This document shows positions 46,194 through 57,615 of a stretch of DNA of 64,000 bases, piece by piece. Position 1 is the first letter of the stretch. Every line of letters begins with the position of its first letter. The stretch spans positions 219,253,982 to 219,317,981 of the forward strand of contig CP136063.1 of NCBI GenBank assembly GCA_032622095.1, in the 5' to 3' direction. A model generated the notes under the pieces. The model did not search any database, was not told the origin of the DNA, and was given only the letters and a program-made list of their open reading frames with translations. The position numbers were made by a program, and so were the translations under genes. The stretch is from Siphonodentalium dalli (Eukaryota > Mollusca > Scaphopoda > Gadilida > Siphonodentaliidae).

Positions 46194-46794
46194 GTATATG
46201 ATATACCGTGACGGAAAAGGGTATAGTGATGATACGATCGTTTAATGCATTTTCTGTTAGCGCGACAAATAGAAATTCACTTGAAAGCAAGGTTTCGTTT
46301 ACTCATAAATTTCGTTGCTTTGACATTTAACGGACATTTGATGCGTGTATTTTGTATATCAGCATCCTTGGGAAAGGCTGTCCTCCATATACGAAAAGCG
46401 TCCATTTCACCTAGTCCGAAGACATAAAAGCAGGGTAACTTCCGCCCAAGATTCTGAGCGTAAAGTCCATTATAGAAGGGTAATGGGGTGGGACTCGGTC
46501 CAAAACAGCATCAACCCAACCAATATCCCAAACTGTTGCATGCAGAGAAGACTTGGTCTAAAATAAAAGTTGATACCTTACCAGAAAATAAGCAATCGAA
46601 GCGTGAGTTGTGGTCTCCACTGAAGATCGTTAATTGACATCGGCATCCAGGAACCTGCGCGTTATATTCTCTTAGTCATGGTGTCACATATTGAAGCAAA
46701 ATGCTATCTGTCTATCGATCGCTGTGACACCGAATGCGATAGGTTGGAATTATAATCAGGCCTCTGTTTCTCATTATCACTTGATGCCAACTGA
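46194..46794. other. spacer
   Basis: Short plus frames only, none recognised. Confidence 0.4.
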
Positions 46795-47075
46795 GATTTA
46801 GCATTGGTACAGTGTTATTACATCAGATTTAGCATTGGTACAGTGTTATTACATCAGATTTGGCATTGGTACAGTGTTATTACATCAGATTTAACATTAG
46901 TACAGTGTTATTGCATCAGATTTAGCATTGGTACAGTGTTATTACATCAGATTTATCATTGGTACAGTGTTATTACATCAGATTTAGCATTGGTACAGTG
47001 TTATTATATCATATTTAGGCTTTAGCATTGGTACAGTGCTATTACATCATATTTAGCATTGGTACAGTGTTATTG
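46795..47075. repeat. 31-bp minisatellite, about 9 copies
   Basis: Unit: GATTTAGCATTGGTACAGTG then TTATTACATCA. One copy carries an extra TTTAGGC near 47018; others read TTGCATCA or TTATATCA. Confidence 0.95.
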
Positions 47076-47794
47076 AATCAGATGTAACACGGATCAATCA
47101 GTCGATTACGTCACGAATTCATTGTCAGTCACGGGTATCTGTGAGATTTAAAAATACGAAGATATATTACTCAACAGTTTGGTCGCCATGGTATTTCTTT
47201 GTTGTGGTGAGACCTCGGCTATCGTGTTATAGTGCATTATATATGGTCACAAATATCTTATGTCTGAAAATATATAGCTCTCCACACATTACTCAATCTT
47301 ACATCGCTTTTTTCACATTCTATATACAATACTATTACATTATTACATTTTATTACATTATATTAACGTAATGTCGGGATGGTCCCGATAAATACATACA
47401 CACCCCTCCTCTGAATCCTTTTTATTAATCTTTTGTTTATAGCATTCTTACAGCCCTTGCCTCTACCCCACCTACGCACATGTATTTTTTTTTAATTTAA
47501 ATTTGTAACTTGCTACATAGTTATAGCGTACGTAACAAAAAATAAGATTTGTACCTTGCTGCATGATGAGGTACAAACAATGCATTACCCCCTCTCCCCA
47601 ACGAACCAACCCCGACCGCACACATGATGAGGTACAAACAATGCATTACACGTTCTCCTGAACGAACCAACCCGACCGCACATCGCAATTTATCACTTCC
47701 AGTTTGTAGTTTAACTTGTAAAGACAGCTTTGGCTTGCGATTGAGATTGTAAACTTGCCTTTCTGTATCTTCCTTTAAACAAACACATCTCCGC
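47076..47794. other. spacer with a 61-bp tandem duplication
   Basis: ATGATGAGGTACAAACAATG occurs at 47573 and 47634, each followed by CGAACCAACC and GACCGCAC, giving a two-copy repeat of 61 bases (47573-47693). No gene. Confidence 0.6.
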
Positions 47795-47960
47795 AATATC
47801 GATTAGAGCTGCTTTATACAAACACATCTGCGCTATATCGATGAGAGCTGCTTTATACAACACACATCTCCGCTATATCGATGAGAGCTACTTTATACAA
47901 CACACATCTCCGCTATATCGATGAGAGCTGCTGAACAAACACATCTCCGCTATATCGGTG
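47795..47960. repeat. 39-bp minisatellite, left array (about 4 copies)
   Basis: Unit: GCTTTATACAAACACATCTC then CGCTATATCGATGAGAGCT. The same unit forms a second array at 49580-49822, on the other side of a LINE RT fragment. The last copy (CTGCTGAACAAACACATCTC then CGCTATATCGGTGA) also closes the right array, with GAGAGC following there. Confidence 0.95.
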
Positions 47961-49390
47961 ACTTGTGACAAATATGCACCAATATTGCAAAAGTCATGTT
48001 TTATATAACGGATCTCTTTCTGAACCATTCGATGTTCTACAAGGAACAAGACAAAGAGGAGAGTGTATCTTGTGTACATAAATGACTTGCTGGAAACTTT
48101 GACCAAATCTAGAATTGGCCTACACATCTCTGAAATTTCGTGTACTTCGCCGTCTGCGGCCGACGACATTGCTCTGGTATCACTCACGAAATCAGGTCTT
48201 GATAGCCTCATCGACATCTGTTATAGATACAGTCGGCAGTGGAGATTTAATTTGTCAACGACGAAAAGCACAATTGTTGTATTCAACGAGACAAAACGTC
48301 AAGATAAACTCAACGATAGACAATGGTTTCTTGGTGATCAACCGCTTCCAGAATCTAACAACTGTGTTCATCTTGGAATCAAACAGTGCAAATTCCAAGC
48401 CGATACTACTAGGAGCTCAATTCTTTCGGAAAAGTTACGAAAATCGTACTTTAGTAATTCTGGAAGAGGTTTGCTGAAATCGTGCACACCACTAACAATG
48501 GCAAATCTGTTAGGATCAATCGTGCTGCCAAAAGCTCTATATGGTTGTCAGTTGCTTAATATCACAAAAAACACAACCATGTATTCAATGGAAAAGGCAT
48601 ACCGATTATGTGTCAAACACATCCAAACGCTCCCGACGCGGACCCCGACCAACGTTGCGATGAGTCTCCTTGGGTTAATACCGCTTGAGACGGAGATACA
48701 CATCAACAAACTATATTTTCTCTCTGAACTGATCCATCTGCCTCAAGGACACCAGGTACCTCTTACGATCTTTCTCCAGAAATTTTTCCAGCACACCATT
48801 TTCGCTCGTCAAACAACTGGATTCGTCCCGGATATCATTGAAATATTAAACCGCTATGCCCTGTATCATGTCCTAACACCATACGTGAAAACTGGAATTT
48901 TCCCAACGAAATCTTGTGCAGACAGCAGTCCGACAGAATTATTATCGAGAATGGTGCCGGTCTGTGTCAGTCGATCGAAACCTCGATGTCTTTAAAATTG
49001 TACACGGAGACCCAGCATCATGTTGGAACATTTGGAGGATCCTACGATAATACACACGTTTTAATAAAGAACTGCGAAATCTTTCCTTGTTGCTAAACAA
49101 GACAACATACAGTAATAATTTGACATGTTGCACATGTTGCAATTCGCTATTGTAATTCAAGCTGTTCTGTCTTCCTGAGGAACGACTATCTGGAATACAT
49201 AACTGACCAATACGGCGTGGCCGTCTTTCTGTATATAGAATCGTTAAGTGATATTGAAGTTTGTGCATTTCTACTCGGCAACGACGTCATGCAGTCGCCG
49301 GTGGAAATAGCACAACGCATGGACCAAATAGTTATCGACACTGCTTCATTTCTGTTCGTCTTGTGTCAACTGATTCGCGGACAATAAGTG
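47961..49390 (+). pseudogene. LINE reverse transcriptase, C-terminal half, frameshifted
   Basis: Reads HVLYNGSLSEPFDVLQGTRQ (the RT motif before the palm, ending near 48051), then after a small deletion VYINDLLETLTKSRIG, and the catalytic box as ADDIALVSL at 48159-48185 (the Tyr of YADD is Ala). The fingers/thumb follow (KAYRLCVKHIQTLPTRTPTN; LIPLETEIHINKLYFLSEL). The 310-codon frame ends at 48995. Two frame changes later the C-terminal zinc-knuckle CCTCCNSLL and a tail ending FVLCQLIRGQ run to a stop at about 49387. Frameshifts, an in-frame stop after WRILR and a lost N-terminus mark it as dead. It is a different lineage from the RTs at 23.5 and 57.6 kb. Confidence 0.9.
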
Positions 49391-49579
49391 AATTATTAAT
49401 CCATGACGTTGGAATGTCGACCTCTGCTCCCATATCCAAATGGACATATTTGAGCCATATGGGACATAGGAGACAGTAAACATATTACGGCTGAGCCACT
49501 CCGCAAACACAGTGTATATTGTTGTTCCATTTATATGAACTATACATATTCTTCTCCATATTGGAGGTCCACAATAAAT
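49391..49579. other. probable LINE 3' UTR
   Basis: Between the RT stop and the right 39-bp array; no repeat or frame recognised. Confidence 0.35.
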
Positions 49580-49822
49580 ATATGCTTTATACAACACACA
49601 TCTCCGCTATATCAATGAGAGCTGCTTTATACAAACACATCTCCGCTATATCGATGAGAGCTGCTTTATACAAACACATCTCCGCTATATCGATGAGAGT
49701 TGCTTTGTACAAACACATCTCCGCTATATCGATGAGAGCTGCTTTATACAAACACATCTCCGCTATATCGATGAGAGCTGCTGAACAAACACATCTCCGC
49801 TATATCGGTGAGAGCTGCTGAA
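49580..49822. repeat. 39-bp minisatellite, right array (about 6 copies)
   Basis: Same unit as 47795-47960 (ACAAACACATCTCCGCTATA; TCGATGAGAGCTGC), in the same orientation. It is in frame with a plus ORF giving LYKHISAISMRAA repeats, which is a by-product of the 13-codon unit. Confidence 0.95.
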
Positions 49823-50211
49823 CAAAATTGCGTTTAATTTTTACCAGTGCTATGTTGGGTCACAGCACCGCCCGGATTCTGTGTGTGCATTGTACTTTTT
49901 CATCATTATTTTGTCAATCCTATTGTATGGGTACATGCTTTATCTAATACATTATTCATTCCATATTTTAGACCAGCAGAATGACCCGGCGTTGTCCACG
50001 TTAAAGTAATGTGGCACTCTCCGCTGAGGACATTTGGTGGGAATAGACAATATACTCTTAATACTCTTGTGTTATTATCATTTTATACTGAGTGTTTATT
50101 TAAGTCAGCGGCGAGATACAGAGTACTAATTAACATATATACATATATTTTCAAAAGGGGGCCACTGTTGTCTGGCTTGTCATTTTCATATGGCAGAAGT
50201 GTATAGTTGTA
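49823..50211. other. spacer
   Basis: GGGTCACAGCACCGCCCGGA and following sequence could be LINE 3' UTR, but there is no second copy to confirm it. No gene. Confidence 0.3.
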
Positions 50212-50620
50212 CTATCATCATCGTCATCAACATCATCGTCATCATCATCATCATCATCATCATCATCACCACCATTATCATCGTCATCGCCATCATCATC
50301 GTCGTTGTCGTCATCGTCGTCGTCATTGTCGTCTTCGTCGTCATCGTCATGGCCACAACCACCACCACACCACCATCATCATCATCATCATCATCGTAAT
50401 CATCATCATCATCATCGTCATCATCATCGTTAGCATGATCAGCAAAATCATCATCATCGTCGTCGTCATCATCATCATCGTCGTCGTCATCATCATCATT
50501 GTCATCGTCGTCATCATCGTTATCATCATCGGCATCATGAACATCAGCATAATCATCACCGTCACCATCATCACCATCACCATCGTGATCATCGTGATTA
50601 TCGCCATCAGACATCATCGC
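50212..50620. repeat. degenerate (ATC/GTC)n trinucleotide tract
   Basis: Runs of CATCATCATC and CGTCGTCATC with poly-Asp (minus) and poly-His/Ile (plus) open frames. It ends directly at the left end of a TIR element at 50627. Confidence 0.95.
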
Positions 50621-50773
50621 CATGCTAACTAGAATGCACTCAGAGAGATGCGCAAAAATGTAATAAAAAATAATTAAAAAAATAATTTCACTGTATTTTA
50701 CTTAATTTATTTAATTTAATTTAATTTAATGTTAGCAAAAAAAGACAATTACAATCTTCAATAATTTTATTTA

Positions 50774-50912
50774 GGGGATAACAGTGTGGTGTTTTGTGAT
50801 TTCGGAAAGGTACATGGCGAATATACTGTGGCAAATTTAGTTAACGTGTATTTGCCACAGTATATTCGCCATGTACCTTTCCGAAATCACAAAACACCAC
50901 ACTGTTATCCCC
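50774..50912. repeat. 139-bp hairpin with 63-bp perfect arms
   Basis: Arms run GGGGATAACAGTGTGGTGTT ... CTGTGGCAAAT and its exact complement, with a 13-base loop TTAGTTAACGTGT. No mismatch was found in the 63 pairs, implying very recent formation or active maintenance. Confidence 0.97.
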
Positions 50913-51729
50913 ATTCTAATGCTCTTCGAACTTAAAAATGTTATTTAGACAAACAAATGGCTCGTAATTATCAACGAAATGTGCGGCCATAGAAAACACT
51001 CAGCCAATTCACGACTTTTTATTTTAAATTTAATGCGCTAGATAAAATATAGTCCCCCAATTACCATCGCACTTATCGTTAAAAATACTGATAAACATGA
51101 ACAATTGCCACCTCAAATAGAAATAAATATGCACAACAATTAGTTGCTGCATGTACCTGATGTCTTTTTCAGATGATTACCACTCACAAATTGCGGTTTT
51201 GATTTTACCGCGATCTTGAAGTTGAATGGAAACAATGGGAAATTGTTTACTCAATGCGATGTATTTCACGCCGTGTCTGTCGCGGTTTCATGTCAAGAAA
51301 TTTGGTCAAATGATATCGAGACACTGACATTGGTGGGGTATAACGTTGTGGTGTTTTGTATTTTCTGAAAGTACATGTATACAGGGCGAATGTACTGACT
51401 GTCAATTTTCGACAAAAGCCACATCGCTGGTTTGTTTATATAGCAACGAGCTAGTAACGGAAGTCAGTGCCAATGGCGTCAACTCTATAATCTACTCCGT
51501 AACGTCGTCGCCGGCATGTACTGCGTAAGGGTGACGTCATGGAGTGAAATCGGTAGGGTGACACCAACGAATCTGACTGATCGCCATACTTTTGCGCGAG
51601 CGCACGTAATCATCTTCGCCATCCCAAATGGGCATCACAAACGTCATTCCCTTACATGGATTATAAGCATTGGCTCACCTTGTCGGAATGACTGTCATTA
51701 CGTGCTTAAGTTTTTAAGAGCATTATAAT

Positions 51730-51875
51730 AGGGATAACAGTGTGGTGTTTTGTGATTTCGGAAAGGTACATGGCGAATATACTGTGGCAAATACCCGTCG
51801 CCCATTAACTAAATTTTCCACAGTATATTCACCATGTACCTTTCCGAAATCACAAAACACCACACTGCTATCCCC
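51730..51875. repeat. second hairpin, 25-base loop and a few mismatches
   Basis: The left arm is the same as that at 50774. The right arm has differences (TTCCACAGTATATTCACCAT; ACTGCTATCCCC). The loop is about 25 bases, ACCCGTCGCCCATTAACTAA and more, longer than in the first hairpin, which itself contains TTAGTTAA. Confidence 0.93.
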
Positions 51876-52012
51876 TAAATAAATTTATTGAAGATTGTAA
51901 TTGTCTTTTTTTTCTAACATTAAATTAAATTAAAAAAATTAAGTAAAATACAGTGAAATTATTTTTATTACATTTTTGCGCACGTTGGCATCTCTCTGAG
52001 TGCATTCTAGTT

Positions 52013-52507
52013 TGTTTATTGTGATTAATTCGCCCACGAGAAAAGAAGTATTTATTTACAACTGCGCTTACTTCAGACGTTATCTTTTTTTTAAACACAG
52101 TCGACGTGGTTGGAATTCTCGACAATAGTACAAGATTGTCACATTCTTCCAGATTGGATCAATAATGAGTACTTATTGATCAAGTTGTGCCGGTTCTCTA
52201 CACTCACACACAGTTTGCCTTTAACAAGTAACCAAACATTCAATATGATTACATTTTCTATTGGCAATTTTGTTTTTATCAATATTGGTGCCGCGAACCC
52301 GCCTTAACTCAGAGAGTGCCACTTTGGCATCTTCATACTACACCAGTAGATTCATCGTATCATGTAAACCCCTCATATAAATTTAGAGGACATTTCGTAA
52401 CTATTATGGTATCCCTGGCTCCCCCGTCCCCAACGTCACTCAGGCCCAGAAACTTACGTTTTAAATTTCTCGAAAATAGCAGAAAACTATCTCACAAAAC
52501 GTTTAAG
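52013..52507. other. spacer
   Basis: Short plus frames only (52110-52307, 52316-52525); no recognised gene. Confidence 0.4.
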
Positions 52508-53050
52508 ATACAGATTGTTACGTAAGATATAGATTGTTACGTAAGATATAGATTGTTACGTAAGATATAGATTGTTACTTAAGATATAGATTGTTACGTA
52601 AGATACAGATTGTTACGTAAGATACAGATTGTTACGTAAGATATAGATTGTTACGTAAGATATAGATTGTTACGTAAGATATAGATTGTTACGTAAGATA
52701 CAGATTGTTACGTAAGATATAGATTGTTACGTAAGATATAGATTGTTACGTAAGATATAGATTGTTACGTAAGATATAGATTGTTACGTAAGATACAGAT
52801 TGTTACGTAAGATATAGATTGTTACGTAAGATACAGATTGTTACGTAAGATATAGATTGTTACGTAATATATAGATTGTTACGTAAGATATGTATTGTTA
52901 CGTAAGATAGATTGTTACGTAATATATAGATTGTTACGTAAGATATAGATTGTTACGTAAAATATAGATTGTTACGTAAGATATAGATTGTTACGTAAGA
53001 TATAGATTGTTACGTAAGATATAGATTGTTACGTAAGATATAGATTGTTG
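52508..53050. repeat. 19-bp minisatellite, about 28 copies
   Basis: Unit GATATAGATTGTTACGTAA with variants GATACAG, AATATAG and one short copy (GATAGATTG). GTTACGTAA contains the palindrome TTACGTAA, so every unit carries a small dyad. Confidence 0.97.
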
Positions 53051-53104
53051 ATATCTTTGGAGAATATAGAAAAAACGGATGTTGAAATTTAGAGAAAATT
53101 ATGC

Positions 53105-53235
53105 AGTATATACCTGGCTGGCCATGGTACGTAAATTATGCCGTATATACCTGGCTGGCCATGGTTAGTATATTATGCCGTATGTACCTGGCTGGCCATG
53201 GTTAGTATATTATGCCGTATGTACCTGGCTGGCAG
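53105..53235. repeat. 37-bp tandem, about 3.5 copies
   Basis: Unit: TATGCCGTATATACCTGGCT then GGCCATGGTTAGTATAT. The last copy is cut within GGCTGGC. Confidence 0.9.
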
Positions 53236-53248
53236 GAAATGCTTCAAG

Positions 53249-53344
53249 GATTGTCCACTTATAAATGGACAATCGGTACCTAAAATGGTCATTAATAAAT
53301 GGACAATCCAACCACGCGTGGCACGCGACCTTGGGATTGTCCAC
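53249..53344. repeat. cluster of short inverted repeats
   Basis: GATTGTCCACTTATAAATGG followed by ACAATC forms a 26-base near-palindrome. AATGGACAATCC and GGGATTGTCCACT repeat the motif in both directions within 95 bases. Confidence 0.75.
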
Positions 53345-54857
53345 TAAATGAAGACATGCTTTGGTAATCCTGCATGTTAGTTTCATATTTAATAGGAAGG
53401 GCAATAACTCTATAAATAATATTAATTTGCTAAATATCGGTGATTTGTATGAGAAGAAGAGTTGTTGAAGAAATAACGGAAATATTCGAAGAAGTGTTTT
53501 TAAAGAGCGTTAAATAGGAAGAATGATCGCATATTACAAGAGAAACTTTTGATCAGAGATGTATGAATAGGATAGGATAATTTTATTTACAATACACATT
53601 ATGGATAGTACAATGGAATTAACATAGTATGATCATACGCAAGCGTAATTAACGAACCAAAGCTAAAACACTCGCATAGGGGTTTCTGCATGTAGAGTTT
53701 AAAACAATTTTTGTCAAAATCACTTTATAGATTCCCACCAAGTAAGATTCAAACGCAGAAGGCTTATGTTTGGTGGGGTAATTATAAATATTTATATATG
53801 TTGTCGAGAGTGGAACTGAAACTAACCATTATATTACCTGGCGTGCTGGTGGAGCTCTCCGCTTCAGATACTCGGGCTAGATGCTGAAGCGTGTCCATTT
53901 CATAATGTTCATTTCATTCATAACAAGTCATCATGTCGATTTCAACGATAGTCGACAAACAACGTCATCGTGTAACTTTCCCATTGACCGAATTCTCGTG
54001 GAACTGAATGTATCTTCTGCTTTGTTCATAAGTATGTGTTTTCATTCTATTCTATTGATAACAATCAAATCCATATTAAATATTATCTTATTTCCTTTCT
54101 CACGTTACTGCAGAACCATGCAATATTGATCAACTGCTGTACATTAGTTGGAAAATAAAGAATTGAGATAAACGTAGATCGTGTTGTTGTGGTGATTTTA
54201 GTTTATCTAAAAAAAATATTAAAACCTCCTAGGATCCGATAATTTGATCCAGTAGAGTGCCGGAGTAGACCCGTTAGAAATTCATTATTGACCTACTTTC
54301 CCTTATGAATAAAAACAAAACAAATAAATGATTTTATGACCTTTATATAAATAGGAGAATGTTGCACGTCGACTGTTTTTGGGTTGGCCTCTTGACAGCC
54401 GATTACGACATTAATGCTGCAAACCCACCGTTCTACTTTGAGACAAAAGCGCTCGCATCTCAAAACAAAATTGCTCCTCGTATTATGTAAAAACTGATGA
54501 CGTCATAAAATCAGATACCCTATGAACGAAACAAAGCTTTGTTTTGTTATAACTAGATGATAATGCAGAATATTGCTGGGGGAACATAGTCCTACCGGGC
54601 TGTCACGACAGTAAAAACAGAATGATCCGTCTCATCGATAAGGCTGATAATTAACCAGAATGAAGGTCTTAATACGGACATCTAATCAAATGGAATCGCG
54701 ATTGTCCGCATCATTAACGACAACTCCTCACGACATCTGTACATTATGAAAAGAATCTTTATTAAAGACATCAACACCGTGGCGATCTCTTTTGGGTGAG
54801 TGATGTGGGGTGACCCACTCAACACTTACAGCTTGAGCATGCGCTGGTTGTGATGGC
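53345..54857. other. non-coding; possible LINE 3' tail
   Basis: At 53568-53600 the minus strand reads ...AATAAAATTATCCTATCCTA, an AATAAA signal followed by a short tandem tail like those of the LINEs at 38187 and 57616. That suggests a decayed minus-strand LINE 3' end of unknown length. A further plus frame (53881-54129) is not recognised. Confidence 0.4.
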
Positions 54858-55465
54858 ATGAATGGACTTAATCCAAGTCTCGGCACACATAATACTTCGT
54901 TACGTTCTTCTTCGAGTGATGTACGACCAAGACGTAATAAATCTCAACAAAAAGGATATGCAGCCATTGTAAACTTTCTACAGCGAGAACAGCTTATACC
55001 GATAGAAGGAGATATCCATAAAAGGACACTTAAAACATATGGTAATGCCATCCGTAACCAAGGCTCCGTGGAACGTCAGCTTGATGCCAGGCAACCTGCG
55101 ATCAAAGGTGACACATCAAACAGCTGGTTCACAAAAGTCACTCGCCTTACCGAAATTTATCACCTGCCATCAACACATGACCTGTACCATTTCCACCTCC
55201 GAAACATCTCTGGAAGAACATGGATAATCACTGGCTGGGAAGGAACAGACGGGAAGCAATGGGCAAATCGACCCGCCTTACCGAAATGTACAACCTGCCA
55301 CTTCAATACACTACTCCTGGCATTGTACGCCAAATCTGGAAAGCATGCTTATCTGAGACATTCGCCACGACATTGGCATCACATACAGTGAAAATGTCAA
55401 CAGACATATTTTACAAAGACAAAAATCAAAATGTTAATCTGCTACTACCGACATTTGTCAACTAA
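54858..55465 (+). pseudogene. LINE RT C-terminal domain fragment with internal duplication
   Basis: A 177-codon frame holds TLKTYGNAIRNQGSVERQLD then NSWFTKVTRLTEIYHLPSTH. The order (LKTYGNI-like box, S-[VI]-E-R-x-L, a short gap, SWF, xYxLP) is the usual C-terminal region of LINE RTs that follows the thumb. A second, overlapping frame (55220-55465) carries a diverged repeat, STRLTEMYNLP, then GIVRQIWKACLSE and TTLASHTVKMST, so the SWF-YxLP segment is present twice across a frameshift. The RT palm is missing. Confidence 0.7.
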
Positions 55466-56012
55466 AACACAGAACCAGAGGACATCCTTTCCTTAATTGA
55501 AACTGAAAATTGAATCCATCACCGGAGGCGTGTGCTACCAACTACACCATGCTTGTCTCTGAATCCTACCCAAGAAGAAAAACGGTCTAAAAGCTCCGCC
55601 ACTGGACCCCGATAGACAGTGATGGCCACAAGTTGGACACGACGCCTACCTATATAGACAGTTTTAATTATAGCATATATATATATTAAATCTATGTGCT
55701 CAAGATGACGTGGTTACGTCCGCCCAAAAGGACGGCTCTCCTTGTACAGGAGGAATGTACAGAGAAGGTAAAGGTAAGGCAAACAAAAAAAACTCTTTGT
55801 TTCCGATAACCCTGTGCCTGGCTGAGATTTGTTTGCCTGTCTCAATTTTGTTTCAATTTTCTCCAGAAAGTCTGGTCTATAGTTACCTGTTAGAGTGTCA
55901 ATGTGAATATTTATATCGTTGTTCCCAATCCCAAAAGCACAAATAAGTCGGTTATTAAGCTCAACTTTGATGGAGATCTTACTGCAGAGTGAATTAATTC
56001 TAGGGCAACATA
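55466..56012. other. spacer
   Basis: A 102-codon minus frame (55714-56022) has no recognised motif. The rest is AT-rich and may be LINE 3' UTR. Confidence 0.35.
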
Positions 56013-56455
56013 AACACCTCAAAATAAGAAAGTCCCCCCCCCTAATATATCTGTTAATATTTTATGAGATATTAGATGGATTTTGACGAAACTTTACGCA
56101 AATGTTTAGTGGTATCTGAGACACAACAGTCTCTTTGAAGATAGTTTTCAGTAAAACGTGTTTCCCATCATGTAGGCCATTGATCTACCAACATATAAGT
56201 ATGTTCCAAGGCCGTGCGAGAAGTGGGGGACCAAGGCACAGCCGAATGACTGTGATCACTCCACCTGTGTTTTTGCAACTTTTGAAAAGTGCCCCTCTTC
56301 CATTCAATTGGTGTCACCTCACAGCACAGTGCTCAGCACACTTGATGTCTCTGGTATCACAAGTCATTTGTGGAAATTTTCATCAAAATCCATCCAATAT
56401 CTCATAAAATATTACCGAATATGTTAGGGAGGGGACTTTCTTTTTTTGAGGTGTT
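56013..56455. mobile_element. TIR element with TA target, short form
   Basis: Ends AACACCTCAAAATAAGAAAG and ACTTTCTTTTTTTGAGGTGT(T), with TA on both sides. Compared with 40784-42061 it lacks the nested GC-rich element and a further internal stretch. The join GAGACACAAC|AGTCTCTTTGAAG pinpoints one clean internal deletion. Confidence 0.93.
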
Positions 56456-57379
56456 TATTTTATCCACTGCTTGGCTTATTTTCAATACACATGGATCTAC
56501 CATATTCCATGGGACCGTGACTACACTACGTCTATCGCTTACGACTGAAAGGATTTAAAAAACAATTTGCCAAAAACATCGAAAATTTTCCCAATGTTAT
56601 CGGAAACAGAGAAGTTTATTGTTTAAGCCTAAGGTAAATCACTTTTATTCGATACACTCGTGTGAGTGCTCGGAGTTCAGACCCGAATCCCATGTGGCCT
56701 GGTCGATCTGTTGTTTGTCCGTAAATCAGACAGGATACGACATTTCCATATAAACAGAATACATTGATATGCAGCAACGCACACTCTATGGTCTCCGGGT
56801 AGCGTATGTCTAAATGTGCCTATATATTGGGTCGGTTGTTAATGATCATTAATTATGGTTAATCGTATTGACTTTTATGTTATCATGACCTTATTTCACG
56901 CGAGGATTCTTTTAAAGTGACGTATCATAATCGTAAAACCACTTTGAGGTTAATATTGAAAACCGTTCACCATAACCGTACGTTGAAAGCTCAAAATTCG
57001 GGCAATTATTGGGCAAATTGAAGAAATTTTCGGGCATAAATCTGAGAATTTTGGGGGGAAATTGTGGCAATTACTGTAGTTTTCACATTTCTGCGGAATT
57101 TTATATAAATATTAAGATTAATTTGAATCTATTATCTTACATTTTTGTGTAGATACAAGAGATATTCTACAAAAAAACTGTATTGTCTGATAACCCATGA
57201 CAGTAACAGTGGAATGGCTAACAGACAGGAGAGAGACACTGATGTCATTTCATCGATTTGACACTCATTTTAAATACGCCGTGATGTTATGTACAACCAG
57301 TCACATGTCCCAGATCAAAAATTTATCCCACCCCAATAGTACTTAGAAAGGTATTCAACTTGGTCGTGCCTACTTTTTT
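56456..57379. other. non-coding stretch
   Basis: No repeat, frame or motif noticed beyond scattered short inverted words. Confidence 0.4.
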
Positions 57380-57615
57380 ATCATTTTTTTAAAAGTTCAC
57401 AAACTGGTTCAAAAAGCACAAAACAATACTTGTTACATAAATGACTCGGTAGAAAGATATTTTATTAATTTCAGTTTAATGTATCCCTTGTCAAAATTGG
57501 TTCAGAAAAACTCCGATTATGAGCACAGGTCCGACGCAAACCGGTTGTAAAATTTCAAAGAGTCGGATTTTTACACCGACTTGCGCTTCAAAAACACACT
57601 CAACTGCAAGTAGAA
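57380..57615. mobile_element. left arm of a TIR element split by a LINE
   Basis: TTGGTTCAGAAAAACTCCG, GAGTCGGATTTTTACACCGA and CTTCAAAAACACACTCAAC match the left arm of the complete element at 59925-60855 and, inverted, its right arm. The arm stops at TAGAA (57611-57615), where a LINE begins; the element resumes at 59508. Confidence 0.85.

Larger units (their letters stand above)
50627..52012. mobile_element. TIR element with giant hairpins at both ends
   Basis: Outer TIRs of about 145 bases start AACTAGAATGCACTCAGAGA and are inverted at 51870-52012 (CATCTCTCTGAGTGCATTCT, AGTT). Just inside each lies a long hairpin (50774-50912 and 51730-51875) sharing the same arm. A third decayed arm, ATAACGTTGTGGTGTTTTGT, lies at 51341. 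The 0.8-kb interior has no transposase; its segment 51530-51610 matches 6931-7012 inverted. A partial copy without hairpins lies at 6931-7934. Confidence 0.9.

Noticed and set aside
50774-50790. Similarity to the I-SceI homing endonuclease site
   Set aside because: GGGATAACAG matches only part of the 18-base site and diverges afterwards; it is the arm of a local palindrome.
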